DNA of 64,000 nucleotides. Source: Runella limosa DSM 17973 (GTDB taxonomy: Bacteria > Bacteroidota > Bacteroidia > Cytophagales > Spirosomataceae). The notes beneath the pieces are model-generated. The model saw nothing but the letters and a program-made list of their open reading frames with translations, had not been told where the DNA came from and searched no databases. This document shows, piece after piece, positions 1 to 8,436 of the stretch. Made by a program: the position numbers and the translations under genes. The DNA lies in contig NZ_KI519425.1 in NCBI RefSeq assembly GCF_000482465.1, positions 94,399-158,398 of the forward strand. Reading direction: 5' to 3'. Each line of letters begins with the position of its first letter. Position 1 is the first letter of the stretch.

Positions 1-120
1 GTCGTTGGCAGAGACCCGTTTTCGTTGACTTGCCAACAATTCGAGGGGGGTAAAAGAGAATAAACTAGCTCCAGTAGCCACCGAAGCCGAACGAATGAAA
101 TCTCTGCGGGACGTTTGCAT
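1..120 (-). CDS. Partial Tat-exported protein, N-terminus only (possibly Gfo/Idh/MocA oxidoreductase)
   Basis: An ATG on the minus strand at 120 opens a frame that stays open for 40 codons to the window edge, so only the N-terminus is visible. The protein starts MQTSRRDFIRSASVATGA, a clear twin-arginine (Tat) signal with the RRDFIR motif and a hydrophobic stretch ending near LELLA. After the signal it reads RKRVSAND, similar to the stretch before the first Rossmann strand in many exported Gfo/Idh/MocA oxidoreductases; the complete gene at 58804-60171 has GANDKVRLGVMG at the equivalent place. The Tat signal is seen directly. The enzyme family is inference from that short resemblance, and other Tat substrates are possible. 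Confidence 0.7.
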   Translation of the reverse strand, partial: MQTSRRDFIRSASVATGASLFSFTPLELLASQRKRVSAND

Positions 121-181
121 AAGTTTCTTAGATTTTTATACAAAAAAGGAGGAGAGAGATATAATCTAATGTCGGCTTATT

Positions 182-247
182 CACGCAAAGAAGCAGAGGG
201 GCAACGCCGCAGAAAAAGATTACTTTGCGCCTCTATCTTCTTGCGTG
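182..247. repeat. Imperfect inverted repeat, terminator-like
   Basis: Arms 182-199 and 230-247 (CACGCAAAGAAGCAGAGG against CCTCTATCTTCTTGCGTG) pair with two mismatches or shifts around a 30-base loop. It lies just beyond the stop codon of the serine hydrolase at 252, so it may end that transcript. The ACGCAAAG/CAGAG style is typical of dispersed repeats in Bacteroidota genomes. Confidence 0.5.
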
Positions 248-251
248 GAAA

Positions 252-1820
252 CTATTTTTTGACCTCCCCAATATGATACTCCTGAATCAACGGAGAACTT
301 TCGGGCGTAAGCGTAAACGACACCCATAGTGTAGCCTTTTCTCCTTCGATAAGATAACGACCTCGAAGCTGATTTTCGGGAACAATTTCTTTCACGCTGA
401 TAATTTTACCTGCCTTTTCAAACAACCCCGTTGCTTCTTTTTTGAGGGCTTCCAACGAGTAATCCGCAAAGAAGTTTTCGGCAAAAAGGCCGCTGCTTTC
501 GGCGTTTTGCCAGTTGGGAAGCAGTTGAGTGAGCTGTTGCTGGCGTTGTTTCAAAATATCCGACGCAGGCAATTGACGGGGTTTAAGTTGGGCACCTACA
601 ATGAGCGTATCCAAAATTTGCAGATTAATTGGGACTGTTGGGGCGTACGTAACATTGGCAAAAGCCACTACACCGATGCCATACTGAGGCAAAATGCGCC
701 AGTTGCTCCCAAAACCTGGGAGCCCTCCGCTGTGCCCTACGTACTCGCGCCCTTCGCAATCACGCATCCAGTTGAGCCCGTAGCAATAGGCGGAAACCGT
801 AGCGCACGGGCGCCCTGTCGCGTACTTGAACTGCGGAGAAAAGCCGCTGATGTTCCAAGGTTGGTGCATTTCGCGAATCGAACTCCGCTTGAGAGGACCA
901 GCATCGGTATCGTTTTTGGGAGGCCAAGCCGCCAAGTGTAACGCCATATATTTACTAAAGTCCTCGATTGAAGTAATAAGCCCACCCATTGCGCCCCATG
1001 CGCCGTCGTGAAGGAGGGCTTCTTCTGTCCATTGGCCGTCGCGCCAACGGTAGCCGTGGGCTAGTTTATCGGCGGGTACTTCTGCATACTCCCATTTGGT
1101 ATGCGTCATGCCAAGTGGTTTAAAAATAGACTCGTTGATAAACTGTTGGTACGTTTTTCCCGAAACCTTCTGAATAATATAGCCCAAAAGTGTAATCCCC
1201 AAGTTGCTATATTCGTAGGCGACTCCTGGCGTATTTGAAAAAGCAATGGGGCTTTGAATCAGCTTCAATAACTCTTCATTGGTGTCGGCCAACTGACGGT
1301 CGCCCCAAGGGTTATCTTCGGGAAAACCTGCGGCGTGCGTCAGTAAGTGGCGAATGGTAATGGCGGGCGCGTCAGCCGTAAGTAGTTTTGTATTCCTCAT
1401 TTCAGGGATGTACTTATCTGCACGGTCGTCCAAATTGAGTTTACCCGCGTCGCGCAATTGCAAAATGGCCATCGTCGTAAAACTCTTGCTCATGGACGCA
1501 ATTCTGAAAAGCGACTGAGTGGTAGCGGGGATTTTTTTGCTAATGTCGGTGTAGCCCGCTGTGCCCGTATGAATCAGTTTGCCATCGACCACCACCCCGT
1601 AGGTAAACCCTGGGAAATGATTTTTTTCGGCGTATTCTTTGTAAATTTTATCAACGGTAGGCAGCACCGCCTCAATTTTTTTCATCCGATCGGGGTCGGT
1701 GAACACAGGCGGCTTGTACGACTGCGCAGCGGCTTGGCGACCAAAACAATAACTAATTAGGAGAAAGTAAAGAAAAGGTAGTTTTTTCACTGGTTTTCGT
1801 TGTTTGCGTTGGATAGACAT
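252..1820 (-). CDS. Serine hydrolase, class C beta-lactamase / esterase family
   Basis: This is a 522-residue exported protein of the beta-lactamase (PF00144) family, which includes class C lactamases, D-aminopeptidases and esterases. The catalytic triad motifs are all present: SxxK at S109-K112 (SMSK), the YxN motif at Y204-N206 (YSN) and HSGG at 363-366. A basic N-terminus and hydrophobic segment (about residues 14-32, ending AAAQ) form a signal peptide, so it acts in the periplasm or outside. About 110 residues follow the HSGG motif and may be an accessory domain. It stands alone, with an inverted repeat after its stop. The real substrate cannot be told from sequence; many such proteins are not antibiotic resistance enzymes. 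Confidence 0.9.
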   Translation of the reverse strand: MSIQRKQRKPVKKLPFLYFLLISYCFGRQAAAQSYKPPVFTDPDRMKKIEAVLPTVDKIYKEYAEKNHFPGFTYGVVVDGKLIHTGTAGYTDISKKIPATTQSLFRIASMSKSFTTMAILQLRDAGKLNLDDRADKYIPEMRNTKLLTADAPAITIRHLLTHAAGFPEDNPWGDRQLADTNEELLKLIQSPIAFSNTPGVAYEYSNLGITLLGYIIQKVSGKTYQQFINESIFKPLGMTHTKWEYAEVPADKLAHGYRWRDGQWTEEALLHDGAWGAMGGLITSIEDFSKYMALHLAAWPPKNDTDAGPLKRSSIREMHQPWNISGFSPQFKYATGRPCATVSAYCYGLNWMRDCEGREYVGHSGGLPGFGSNWRILPQYGIGVVAFANVTYAPTVPINLQILDTLIVGAQLKPRQLPASDILKQRQQQLTQLLPNWQNAESSGLFAENFFADYSLEALKKEATGLFEKAGKIISVKEIVPENQLRGRYLIEGEKATLWVSFTLTPESSPLIQEYHIGEVKK

Positions 1821-1914
1821 CGAAAATAGTGATAACCGCCGAAACTATGCTAGGCTTCTACCAATTTTTGTATTTTAATGGCTTTTTACGGATAACAATG
1901 ACAAATTGGGTACG

Positions 1915-1959
1915 AATCTGTGTCAATCTGTCCAATCTGTGTTTTCTGTGTGCTATTTG
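1915..1959. repeat. ATCTGTGT-type low-complexity intergenic repeat
   Basis: The stretch contains four near-copies of ATCTGT(GT/CC) spaced 8-11 bases apart, directly before the ATG at 1973. Short ATCTGTGT runs of this kind are common dispersed repeats in Bacteroidota genomes. The frame is open upstream through this repeat to 1829, which makes a spurious N-terminal extension possible in automatic calls. Confidence 0.5.
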
Positions 1960-1972
1960 TAACGCTCATTCA

Positions 1973-2560
1973 ATGAAACTTTATCTACTACAAATCTCCC
2001 TTTGGATAGTGTATGGATTCATACACAGCGCTTTAGCAAGTCCAAAGGTGAAACACATTTTTGAACAAAAACTAGGGAGACTTTTTCGCTACTATCGCTT
2101 GCTGTACAACGTACTGGCAGTTGGGCTATTGATAGGGCTGTTGTGGTACCAACGTTTACTCCCCAAAGAACGTCTCTGGGCCGCCGAGTGGTGGGTGGGT
2201 GGACTTGCAATCACCTTATTTTGGATAGGTGTACTCATTGCCTTGAAAGCACTACTGGGTTACGATTTGGGCGAATTTTTGGGTGTACCCAACCCCCCCA
2301 CCTCGCCCACTTCCAGCGAATTTCGGACAGGTGGCCTGCTGCGTTATGTACGGCATCCGCTCTACACAGGGACGATTTTGGCCGTATGGGGACTTTTTTT
2401 CAATGAGGCTACCCTCCAAACCCTTATTATGGCTGTTTGCATCACGGTGTATATTCGTATTGGTATTGTATATGAAGAACGAAAACTTGTGCGCGAATTT
2501 GGAGACACCTACGTGGAATATCGCCGTCGAGTAGCGATGCTGTTTCCGAAATTATTTTAA
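1973..2560 (+). CDS. Isoprenylcysteine methyltransferase / NnrU-like membrane protein
   Basis: A 195-residue membrane protein with about five hydrophobic segments. Its C-terminal half carries the signature of the phospholipid and isoprenylcysteine methyltransferase-like families: RHPLYTG at about residues 123-129, then YEERKL and FGDTYVEYRRRV followed by LFP. These residues form the SAM-binding region in characterised members. I start it at 1973 (MKLYLLQ) rather than at the upstream ATG at 1829, because the first 48 codons of the longer frame run through a low-complexity repeat and do not resemble the family. The methyl acceptor is unknown; a NnrU-type role in membrane or heme metabolism is also possible. 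It is convergent with the sulfatase gene, with 3 bases between stop codons. Confidence 0.8.
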   Translation: MKLYLLQISLWIVYGFIHSALASPKVKHIFEQKLGRLFRYYRLLYNVLAVGLLIGLLWYQRLLPKERLWAAEWWVGGLAITLFWIGVLIALKALLGYDLGEFLGVPNPPTSPTSSEFRTGGLLRYVRHPLYTGTILAVWGLFFNEATLQTLIMAVCITVYIRIGIVYEERKLVREFGDTYVEYRRRVAMLFPKLF

Positions 2561-2563
2561 CCC

Positions 2564-4075
2564 CTACCAACCCTTCAACCCTGGCCAAGATGCGCTTTCA
2601 ACGTACGGCTGAGGCATTCCTGGTGTGCTTCGTCCGTCTTGAATGTATTTGCGGAGTAAGGCTTTGAGCTGCGTTACTTTTTCGGGATATTGGGCATAAA
2701 GGTTGGTTTTTTCGGTAGGGTCGTTTTTCAAATGATAGAGTTGTACCGTGGGCAAACCTTCATAGTCTTTGCCAGGCTTAGGAAAACTCCAGCCTCCTGA
2801 ACCTGCATCCAAAATCAGCTTCCAATCGCCTTGTCGAATGGAAAACATCCCTTCTACCGAATGATGAACAGTCGCTTCCCGTAGAGGTTTGGCTGGTTTT
2901 TTACCAAACAAAATAGGCCCCAAGTCGTAGCTGTCTTCGCCCGCGTTTTGGGGGAGTTTTTTGCCCTGAATCCCCGCACAGGTCGCCATAAAATCGGTTA
3001 AACAAATCGTTTGGTCTGATGTTGTGTTGGGCTTAATATGCCCCGCCCATTTGGCAATAAATGGTACTCGGTGTCCTCCTTCATAGCTATCTGCTTTGTA
3101 GCCCCTAAACCCATTGCTGGCAAAATGCCCCGCCTTTTCCATGAGTTCAGTACCCGCGTAAGGCGCGCAGCCATTGTCCGCAGTAAAAATAATGAGGGTA
3201 TTTTTGTCCATTCCCTTTTGGCGAAGTGCCTGCTGGATTTGTCCAACGACATCGTCCACCATCAATACAAAATCTCCGTATTCGTTTAACCCCGATTTAT
3301 CTTTCCATTGTCCCGTTGGTAAAATCGGCGTGTGGGGGGCGGCTAAGGGTAAATAAAGAAAAAAAGGCTCCGCCGACGTACGGCTTTGAATGTAATCGAC
3401 CGATTTTTGAACAAATCGTCCCAGTACCTCTTCATGCTTAAAATCGCCCCCCGTTGGGCCTTTTCGCCACCATCCGTATTGCGTTTTAGATTCCGTTTCT
3501 CGGTCGGGTTGGGCCGTGACGCGGCCATTTTCTACATATACATAAGGCGGAATGTCGAGCGACGCGGGAATAATGTACGAGTAGTCAAAGCCATATTCAT
3601 TGGGCGATTTTTTGACGGGCTGAGAAAAATCAACAGGTACAACGGGGTCATTTTTGGGTGCCCAATTGAGCCCCAAATGCCATTTTCCAACGCAAGCAGT
3701 TTGATAGCCATTTTGCTTCAAAAAGGAAGCTACCGTCAAACGCTTGTCTTCAATCAGTGCCGAATCGTAACTCCAGGTTACGCCTTTTTTAAGTTTGCTC
3801 CGCCACGAGTATCGCCCCGTCAAAATCCCGTAACGCGTGGGCGTACACACCGCCGAGCCTGAGTGGGCATCCGTAAAGCGCATTCCTTCGGCGGCTAATT
3901 GATCCAAATGAGGCGTTTTAAACTTCGCATTGGGGTTAAACGCCGACACGTCACCTTGCCCCATGTCATCGGCCAAAATGTAAATAATGTTGGGCTTAGA
4001 GGTAGGAGCTTGTAGGAGCCATTGGGGTAAAATACCAAGGCCAACGACTAAAAACAGGGCGATTCGGGATTTCAT
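2564..4075 (-). CDS. Sulfatase (arylsulfatase A-like), exported
   Basis: A 503-residue type I sulfatase that would hydrolyse sulfate esters in the periplasm. The maturation motif CTPTR lies at residues 77-81; the Cys becomes formylglycine in this family. Metal ligands ADD (about 35-37) and a later TADNG are present, as is the GKWHLG motif with catalytic Lys and His. The start at 4075 (MKSRIALFLVVG) gives a good signal peptide; an earlier in-frame ATG at 4123 adds 16 residues that hide it, so I prefer the shorter form. The formylglycine-generating enzyme is not in the window, nor is a SusCD pair beside it, so the substrate cannot be guessed from context. It is divergent from the SDR gene at 4139. 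Confidence 0.92.
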   Translation of the reverse strand: MKSRIALFLVVGLGILPQWLLQAPTSKPNIIYILADDMGQGDVSAFNPNAKFKTPHLDQLAAEGMRFTDAHSGSAVCTPTRYGILTGRYSWRSKLKKGVTWSYDSALIEDKRLTVASFLKQNGYQTACVGKWHLGLNWAPKNDPVVPVDFSQPVKKSPNEYGFDYSYIIPASLDIPPYVYVENGRVTAQPDRETESKTQYGWWRKGPTGGDFKHEEVLGRFVQKSVDYIQSRTSAEPFFLYLPLAAPHTPILPTGQWKDKSGLNEYGDFVLMVDDVVGQIQQALRQKGMDKNTLIIFTADNGCAPYAGTELMEKAGHFASNGFRGYKADSYEGGHRVPFIAKWAGHIKPNTTSDQTICLTDFMATCAGIQGKKLPQNAGEDSYDLGPILFGKKPAKPLREATVHHSVEGMFSIRQGDWKLILDAGSGGWSFPKPGKDYEGLPTVQLYHLKNDPTEKTNLYAQYPEKVTQLKALLRKYIQDGRSTPGMPQPYVESASWPGLKGW

Positions 4076-4138
4076 TTGAAGGAGATGGTGTTGTTGAGAA
4101 ACGAACAAATAATTGCGATACACGAAAAAGAAAGAACC

Positions 4139-4849
4139 ATGAAAGAAATACTAAGAGCAGCCCTGATTACGGGAGGAACGAAAGGAATTGGCCTAGGAGT
4201 AGCCGAAATGCTCATCAAAGAAGGCTACAAAGTGGCCATAACGGGACGCAACGCAGAAACTGTAGAGGCCGTGGCTGCAGAGCTTAATCAACTGCAAGAG
4301 GGGGCAGCGCTGGGAATCGTAGCCGACGTAAGAAACTTTGATTCTCAGCAAGCGGCGGTGAATCAGGTGTTGGAAAAATGGGGGCGCCTCGATGTGCTCG
4401 TTGCCAACGCAGGGGTGGGGCATTTTGCTCCCATCGAAACGCTGACCCTCGAACAATGGCAAGAAACGATTGACATCAACCTCACGGGCGTTTTTTACAG
4501 CACCAAGGCGTCGTTGGCCGCCCTCACCGCATCGAAAGGCTATTTGATTACGATTGCGAGTTTGGCAGGTACCAACTTTTTTGCCAACGGCTCGGCCTAC
4601 AATGCTAGCAAATTTGGCTTGGTAGGTTTTACGCAAGCGGTGATGATGGACGTGCGTAGCGCTGGTATCAAAGCAACGACCATTATGCCAGGTTCGGTAG
4701 CGACGCATTTTAATAATCATGAGCCTTCCGAAAAAGATGCGTGGAAAATTCAACCCGAAGACATTGGGCAAATTGTGGTGGATTTGTTGAAAATGAACCC
4801 ACGCACCCTTCCAAGTAAAATCGAAGTTCGCCCTACAATGCCGAAATAA
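4139..4849 (+). CDS. Short-chain dehydrogenase/reductase (SDR)
   Basis: A 236-residue classical SDR. It has the nucleotide-binding TGGTKGIG at residues 11-18, NAG at 90-92, the catalytic Ser141 and YNASK with Tyr154 and Lys158. This is the full set expected for an NAD(P)-dependent oxidoreductase of the FabG-like group. The frame is open from 4076 but only through a TTG, and the ATG at 4139 gives the normal distance of ten residues to the glycine motif. It is transcribed away from the sulfatase gene. The substrate is unknown; a general 3-oxoacyl or sugar ketone reductase role is equally plausible. Confidence 0.9.
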   Translation: MKEILRAALITGGTKGIGLGVAEMLIKEGYKVAITGRNAETVEAVAAELNQLQEGAALGIVADVRNFDSQQAAVNQVLEKWGRLDVLVANAGVGHFAPIETLTLEQWQETIDINLTGVFYSTKASLAALTASKGYLITIASLAGTNFFANGSAYNASKFGLVGFTQAVMMDVRSAGIKATTIMPGSVATHFNNHEPSEKDAWKIQPEDIGQIVVDLLKMNPRTLPSKIEVRPTMPK

Positions 4850-4879
4850 GTAGTGATTCGGGTTTCTAATAAGTAGTGG

Positions 4880-4919
4880 CTCGGGTTTCTCAAAACCCGA
4901 GTAAAGGTTGCTCACAACC
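4880..4919. repeat. Hairpin plus one GGTTG-CTCA-CAACC repeat copy
   Basis: Two small palindromes stand side by side after the SDR gene. The first has arms CTCGGGTTT (4880-4888) and AAACCCGAG (4893-4901). The second, at 4906-4919, is GGTTGCTCACAACC, one of six copies of this element in the window. They may act as a transcription terminator for the SDR gene. Confidence 0.7.
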
Positions 4920-5058
4920 CACTCCTTAGAGAATAGCCCCCACAGATTTGCCCAAAAATGAGGAAAATTTTCCCCGTTTTTGGGCTGGTTTTTTTCTTAG
5001 AACAAGTGGAATGAGGTTTTTGAAGGAAAAGTACAACCACAAAAACTCACTCACAACC

Positions 5059-5697
5059 ATGAAAAGAAGTGCTTATTTCCTCCTAATAATTGCCTTGATT
5101 TCAACAGGAAGACAGGCAATTGCCCAAGAAAACGTCTCTTTTGGCCCGATTGTCGGGGTAAATTTTTCGAGATTGACCAATCACCCTATTTATAACGACT
5201 GGAAAGTCGGCAACTCGGCGGGTATTTTTATCAACTACAGCGGAGAAAGCCGTTTAGGAGTCAATGGACAACTTTTGTATTCAAGAATTGGAGGCGAATC
5301 GGGGAACGGAGCCTCAAAAGGCCACCTCGATTACATTCAAGTACCCATCATGGGAACATATTATCTCAATGGCCGTGGCAACGCGCTTCGTCCCAAATTG
5401 ATGGCAGGGCCTTACGTTGGATTTTTGGTCAAAGCCGTCAATGAAAGCAACGTAAATATCAACCCCGAAGGCGCGGCGCGGGCTTACAAAGGCGTAGATG
5501 CGGGAGCGGCTTTGGGCGCAGGGCTCAACTATTCCATCAAAAATAAAGTATGGCTCAACGCCGATTTGCGCTACAACATTGGCCTTACCAACGTGATGGC
5601 GAACGCTTCGGATGTACACAACCGCTCTTGGGGACTCAACGTCGGCGTAAGTTTTCCACTGGGTAACTATTCTCCAAGCACAGGAAAGTTTAGATAG
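5059..5697 (+). CDS. Outer-membrane beta-barrel protein (PorT-like)
   Basis: A 212-residue exported protein with a signal peptide (MKRSAYFLLIIALISTGRQAIAQ) and an alternating, glycine-rich strand pattern such as GPIVGVNFSRL, RLGVNGQLLYSRIG and LRPKLMAGPYVGFLVK. It ends with LNVGVSFPLG. This fits the small outer-membrane beta-barrel families (OMP_b-brl type) common in Bacteroidota. The frame is open upstream to 4948, but the ATG at 5059 is the one that exposes the signal peptide. Function is unknown; such barrels may be porins or structural. A strong hairpin terminator follows. Confidence 0.85.
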   Translation: MKRSAYFLLIIALISTGRQAIAQENVSFGPIVGVNFSRLTNHPIYNDWKVGNSAGIFINYSGESRLGVNGQLLYSRIGGESGNGASKGHLDYIQVPIMGTYYLNGRGNALRPKLMAGPYVGFLVKAVNESNVNINPEGAARAYKGVDAGAALGAGLNYSIKNKVWLNADLRYNIGLTNVMANASDVHNRSWGLNVGVSFPLGNYSPSTGKFR

Positions 5698-5726
5698 GTT
5701 AGGTTTTATATAGTGGCTGAAAATGA

Positions 5727-5757
5727 CCCGTAGGCAGGCGATAAGCCCACCTACGGG
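5727..5757 (+). terminator. Rho-independent terminator
   Basis: Arms CCCGTAGG (5727-5734) and CCTACGGG (5750-5757) are perfect, with further pairing inside, followed by CATTTTTTTA. It sits 30 bases after the barrel gene stop and directly before the convergent vWA gene stop, so it could serve both. Confidence 0.85.
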
Positions 5758-5764
5758 CATTTTT

Positions 5765-7618
5765 TTATTCGTCTTTTTTAGCAATTGTTTTGGAGGTATC
5801 CAACGACTGAGCCAACTTGACCAAGCGCATAAATTCAGCGCGATAGCCTTCTGGGTCTTTGGAAATAGCTCCTTTGGCAAGGTCAATAACTTGACCATAA
5901 GATGCTTCCCCTTTAAACTCCGAGCTGCGGAGCAATAGTCCCCATTCGGCTACCGATGCCGCAAAACGGAAGTTGTTGGAGGTGTTGGCCAAAGGTATAG
6001 TTGCATTACGCACAGGTACTTCAAAAAGGCGGCTTGTCTCGCTATCGGGTTGTTTGTAGCGAAGTTTGATGGTCACCAGCTCGTCCGAAGAAGTGGTCAC
6101 TTCCGCACTTTTTTGGTATTTTAGGTCATCTACCTTATTCAAATAAGCGCTTTCCACTCCCACAGGAATGATTTCGTACAAGGCTGTCACGGTATGACCG
6201 CTGCCCATTTCGCCCGCGTCTTTTTTATCATCGTGAAAATCTTCGTTGGCAAGCACTCTGTTTTCATACCCAATCAAGCGGTACCCTTTCACGAATTTCG
6301 GATTGAATTCTAACTGTAATTTTACGTCTTTCGCCACGGTAAAAAGTGTCCCGCCGAATTCGTGTACAAACACTTTTTGCGCTTCTTGTAAATTGTCGAT
6401 GTACGCATAATTTCCGTTTCCTTTGTCGGCCAAGGTTTCCATTTTATTGTCTTTGTAATTGCCCATTCCAAAACCTAACACACTCAAATACACCCCACTT
6501 TTGCGTTTTTCTTCCACCAATCGTTGAAGTTCGCCCTCGCTCGAAACTCCGACGTTGAAGTCGCCATCGCTGGCTAGAATAACGCGGTTATTTCCTCCTT
6601 TGATAAAATGGTCTTGGGCAATTTTGTACGCTAATTTAATCCCCTCACCTCCCGCGGTTGAGCCTCCCGCTTGGAGGTTATCCAAGGCATCTTTGATGGT
6701 AGATGTCTGATTACCAGGAGTAGAGGGTAAAACAGTTCCTGCTGCTCCTGCATACACCACAATGGCCACGCGGTCGCTGGGACGAAGCTGATTGACCAAT
6801 AATTTGAAGGCTTCTTTGACCAAAGGCAATTTGTTGGGCATCTCCATCGACCCCGATACATCCACCAAAAACACCAAGTTCGATGCAGGCAGGTTATCGC
6901 TAGGAATGGTTTTAGCTTGCAACCCGATGTGAAGCAATTTCAAGCCTTTATTCCAAGGAGAATCTGACAGTTCGGTTTGAAGCACCACGGGGTGTTCGCC
7001 TTTGGGCTGTGGATAGTCGTAGTCAAAATAGTTAATCATTTCTTCCACCCGCACCATGTCTTTTTGAGGAAATTGTCCCAAATTCAACAATCGGCGCACG
7101 TTACTGTAAGCCGCCCGATCTACGTCAATCGAAAACGTGGTGAGTGGGTTGTTTTTAGGATTATGAAAACCGTTTTCGTTGATGCCTTTGTACTCTTCGG
7201 CATTAAAGTCCATTTGCATGGGGGGAGGAGTACCCATCAATGCAAAAGAAGAAGCGGGTGCTGCCGCGCTTTTTGCTGCACGCTTACTGAGGCCAGTTAC
7301 CACGACCTCTTGCAAAGCATCGTGAGCTACTTTGAGTTTGACATTCACCACCGAATCTTTGCCGATGGTACGTTCGACGGTTTGGTAGCCAACAAAGTTA
7401 AATATGAGCTTGTCGCCTCTGCGAGCTGCCAGCGAATACTGTCCGTTGAGGTCGGTAGTGGTGCCTTTGTTAGTCCCTTTAACAATGATTGCTACTCCTG
7501 AAATGGGAGTCAAAAGAACTTCTTCAAGGACAACGCCCGTGACTGTAACGGGTGTAGATTGAGCGCAAGCAAACAAAGTGAATACGCTTAAAATCAGACA
7601 AAAAAGATTTGTTTTCAT
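5765..7618 (-). CDS. von Willebrand factor type A protein, YfbK-like, with CarboxypepD_reg N-terminus
   Basis: A 617-residue exported protein. A signal sequence (residues 1-18, with a possible but imperfect lipobox LFAC) is followed by a CarboxypepD_reg-like beta domain (about 23-100) ending in LQEVVVTG at 102-109, the sequence usually found at the end of this domain in SusC proteins. A vWF-N/YfbK-type region follows (about 135-240), then a vWA domain with the MIDAS motif DVSGSM at 253-258 and a C-terminal YfbK-like region. The domain likely binds a partner through a metal ion at the envelope. The gene is divergent from an ECF sigma operon whose second protein carries the same kind of CarboxypepD_reg/EVVVTG module, which suggests a shared locus. 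The partner is unknown. Confidence 0.88.
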   Translation of the reverse strand: MKTNLFCLILSVFTLFACAQSTPVTVTGVVLEEVLLTPISGVAIIVKGTNKGTTTDLNGQYSLAARRGDKLIFNFVGYQTVERTIGKDSVVNVKLKVAHDALQEVVVTGLSKRAAKSAAAPASSFALMGTPPPMQMDFNAEEYKGINENGFHNPKNNPLTTFSIDVDRAAYSNVRRLLNLGQFPQKDMVRVEEMINYFDYDYPQPKGEHPVVLQTELSDSPWNKGLKLLHIGLQAKTIPSDNLPASNLVFLVDVSGSMEMPNKLPLVKEAFKLLVNQLRPSDRVAIVVYAGAAGTVLPSTPGNQTSTIKDALDNLQAGGSTAGGEGIKLAYKIAQDHFIKGGNNRVILASDGDFNVGVSSEGELQRLVEEKRKSGVYLSVLGFGMGNYKDNKMETLADKGNGNYAYIDNLQEAQKVFVHEFGGTLFTVAKDVKLQLEFNPKFVKGYRLIGYENRVLANEDFHDDKKDAGEMGSGHTVTALYEIIPVGVESAYLNKVDDLKYQKSAEVTTSSDELVTIKLRYKQPDSETSRLFEVPVRNATIPLANTSNNFRFAASVAEWGLLLRSSEFKGEASYGQVIDLAKGAISKDPEGYRAEFMRLVKLAQSLDTSKTIAKKDE

Positions 7619-7773
7619 GGTTGTGATTTGTTAGTTTCAACCAATGGATGCAATCTCTTACCCGATTCCATAAAAGTTTTTGAATTTTTTTTGTGGAATT
7701 TTCTCTATTCGCTCATCTACTGTCTGTGAGGGTGTACGAATGTAGGTATATGCTTTTTTTCTACGATGATGTT

Positions 7774-7812
7774 AGGGCTACGCCCCTCAAAAATAAAAAG
7801 GGGCATCGCCCT
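7774..7812. repeat. Inverted repeat in the vWA/sigma intergenic region
   Basis: Arms 7774-7787 (AGGGCTACGCCCCT) and 7799-7812 (AGGGGCATCGCCCT) pair with a few mismatches around an A-rich loop. It lies about 45 bases upstream of the sigma factor start. It may be a dispersed repeat or part of the leader; no clear -7/-33 pair was found beside it. Confidence 0.5.
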
Positions 7813-7854
7813 AGTATCTTGTCATTTTTCAATACTTAAAACGAAGAGAAAGAC

Positions 7855-8436
7855 TTGTTCTTAAAATTATTTCGCCGAAAAACAGCTCTTACCGATGCAG
7901 ACTACCTCTCGGAATACCGCCGAACGGGTAATCTCACCGACTTGGGCGAATTGTACGAACGCCACATGGAAATGGTTTTTGCGATATGTTTCAGGTACTT
8001 GCATGACGAAGACGACGCAAAAGACGCGGTGATGCAGGTATTTGAACAATTGATTACCGACCTTCGGACAAACGACGTTCGGAATTTCAAAAGCTGGCTG
8101 CATAGCCTCACGCGCAACTATTGCTTAATGCAACTGCGTTCTAAACGCATCATGGTAAGCGACGAAGGGCTTTTTGATGACGAAGCCTACGAGGCGCTAG
8201 TAGCTCATACACCCGAAAACAACGACGAGCTAGACGTTCAACTTGCTGATTTGGGCGACTGTTTACAAACGTTGGTTGTCGAACAACGCAAAAGTGTAGA
8301 GCTGTTTTATTTCCAACAACTTTGCTACCAACAAATCGCCGACCAAACGGGTTTTGCGTTAACAAAAGTGAAAAGTTATCTCCAAAACGGTAAGCGAAAC
8401 CTCAAACTGTGCATGGAGGGCAAACAACATGGCTAA
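7855..8436 (+). CDS. ECF-type RNA polymerase sigma factor
   Basis: A 193-residue sigma-70 family protein of ECF size. Region 2 is clear (about residues 30-85, with FRYLHDEDDAKDAVMQVFEQL) and region 4 lies at about 130-190 (SVELFYFQQLCYQQIADQTGF, KSYLQNGKRNLK). It should direct RNA polymerase to a small regulon. The frame begins at a TTG at 7855; no ATG occurs before region 2 and the TTG gives the usual family length, so I accept it. Its last 8 bases overlap the next gene, an exported anti-sigma-like protein, as is usual for ECF pairs. Confidence 0.9.
   Translation: MFLKLFRRKTALTDADYLSEYRRTGNLTDLGELYERHMEMVFAICFRYLHDEDDAKDAVMQVFEQLITDLRTNDVRNFKSWLHSLTRNYCLMQLRSKRIMVSDEGLFDDEAYEALVAHTPENNDELDVQLADLGDCLQTLVVEQRKSVELFYFQQLCYQQIADQTGFALTKVKSYLQNGKRNLKLCMEGKQHG

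Noticed and set aside
1829..1972. Longer start for the methyltransferase-like gene
   Set aside because: The added 48 codons translate an ATCTGTGT-type repeat and do not resemble the family.
4193..4915. Long minus-strand frame of 240 codons opposite the SDR gene
   Set aside because: It is antisense to a clear SDR with all catalytic motifs, and its own translation has no recognisable pattern.
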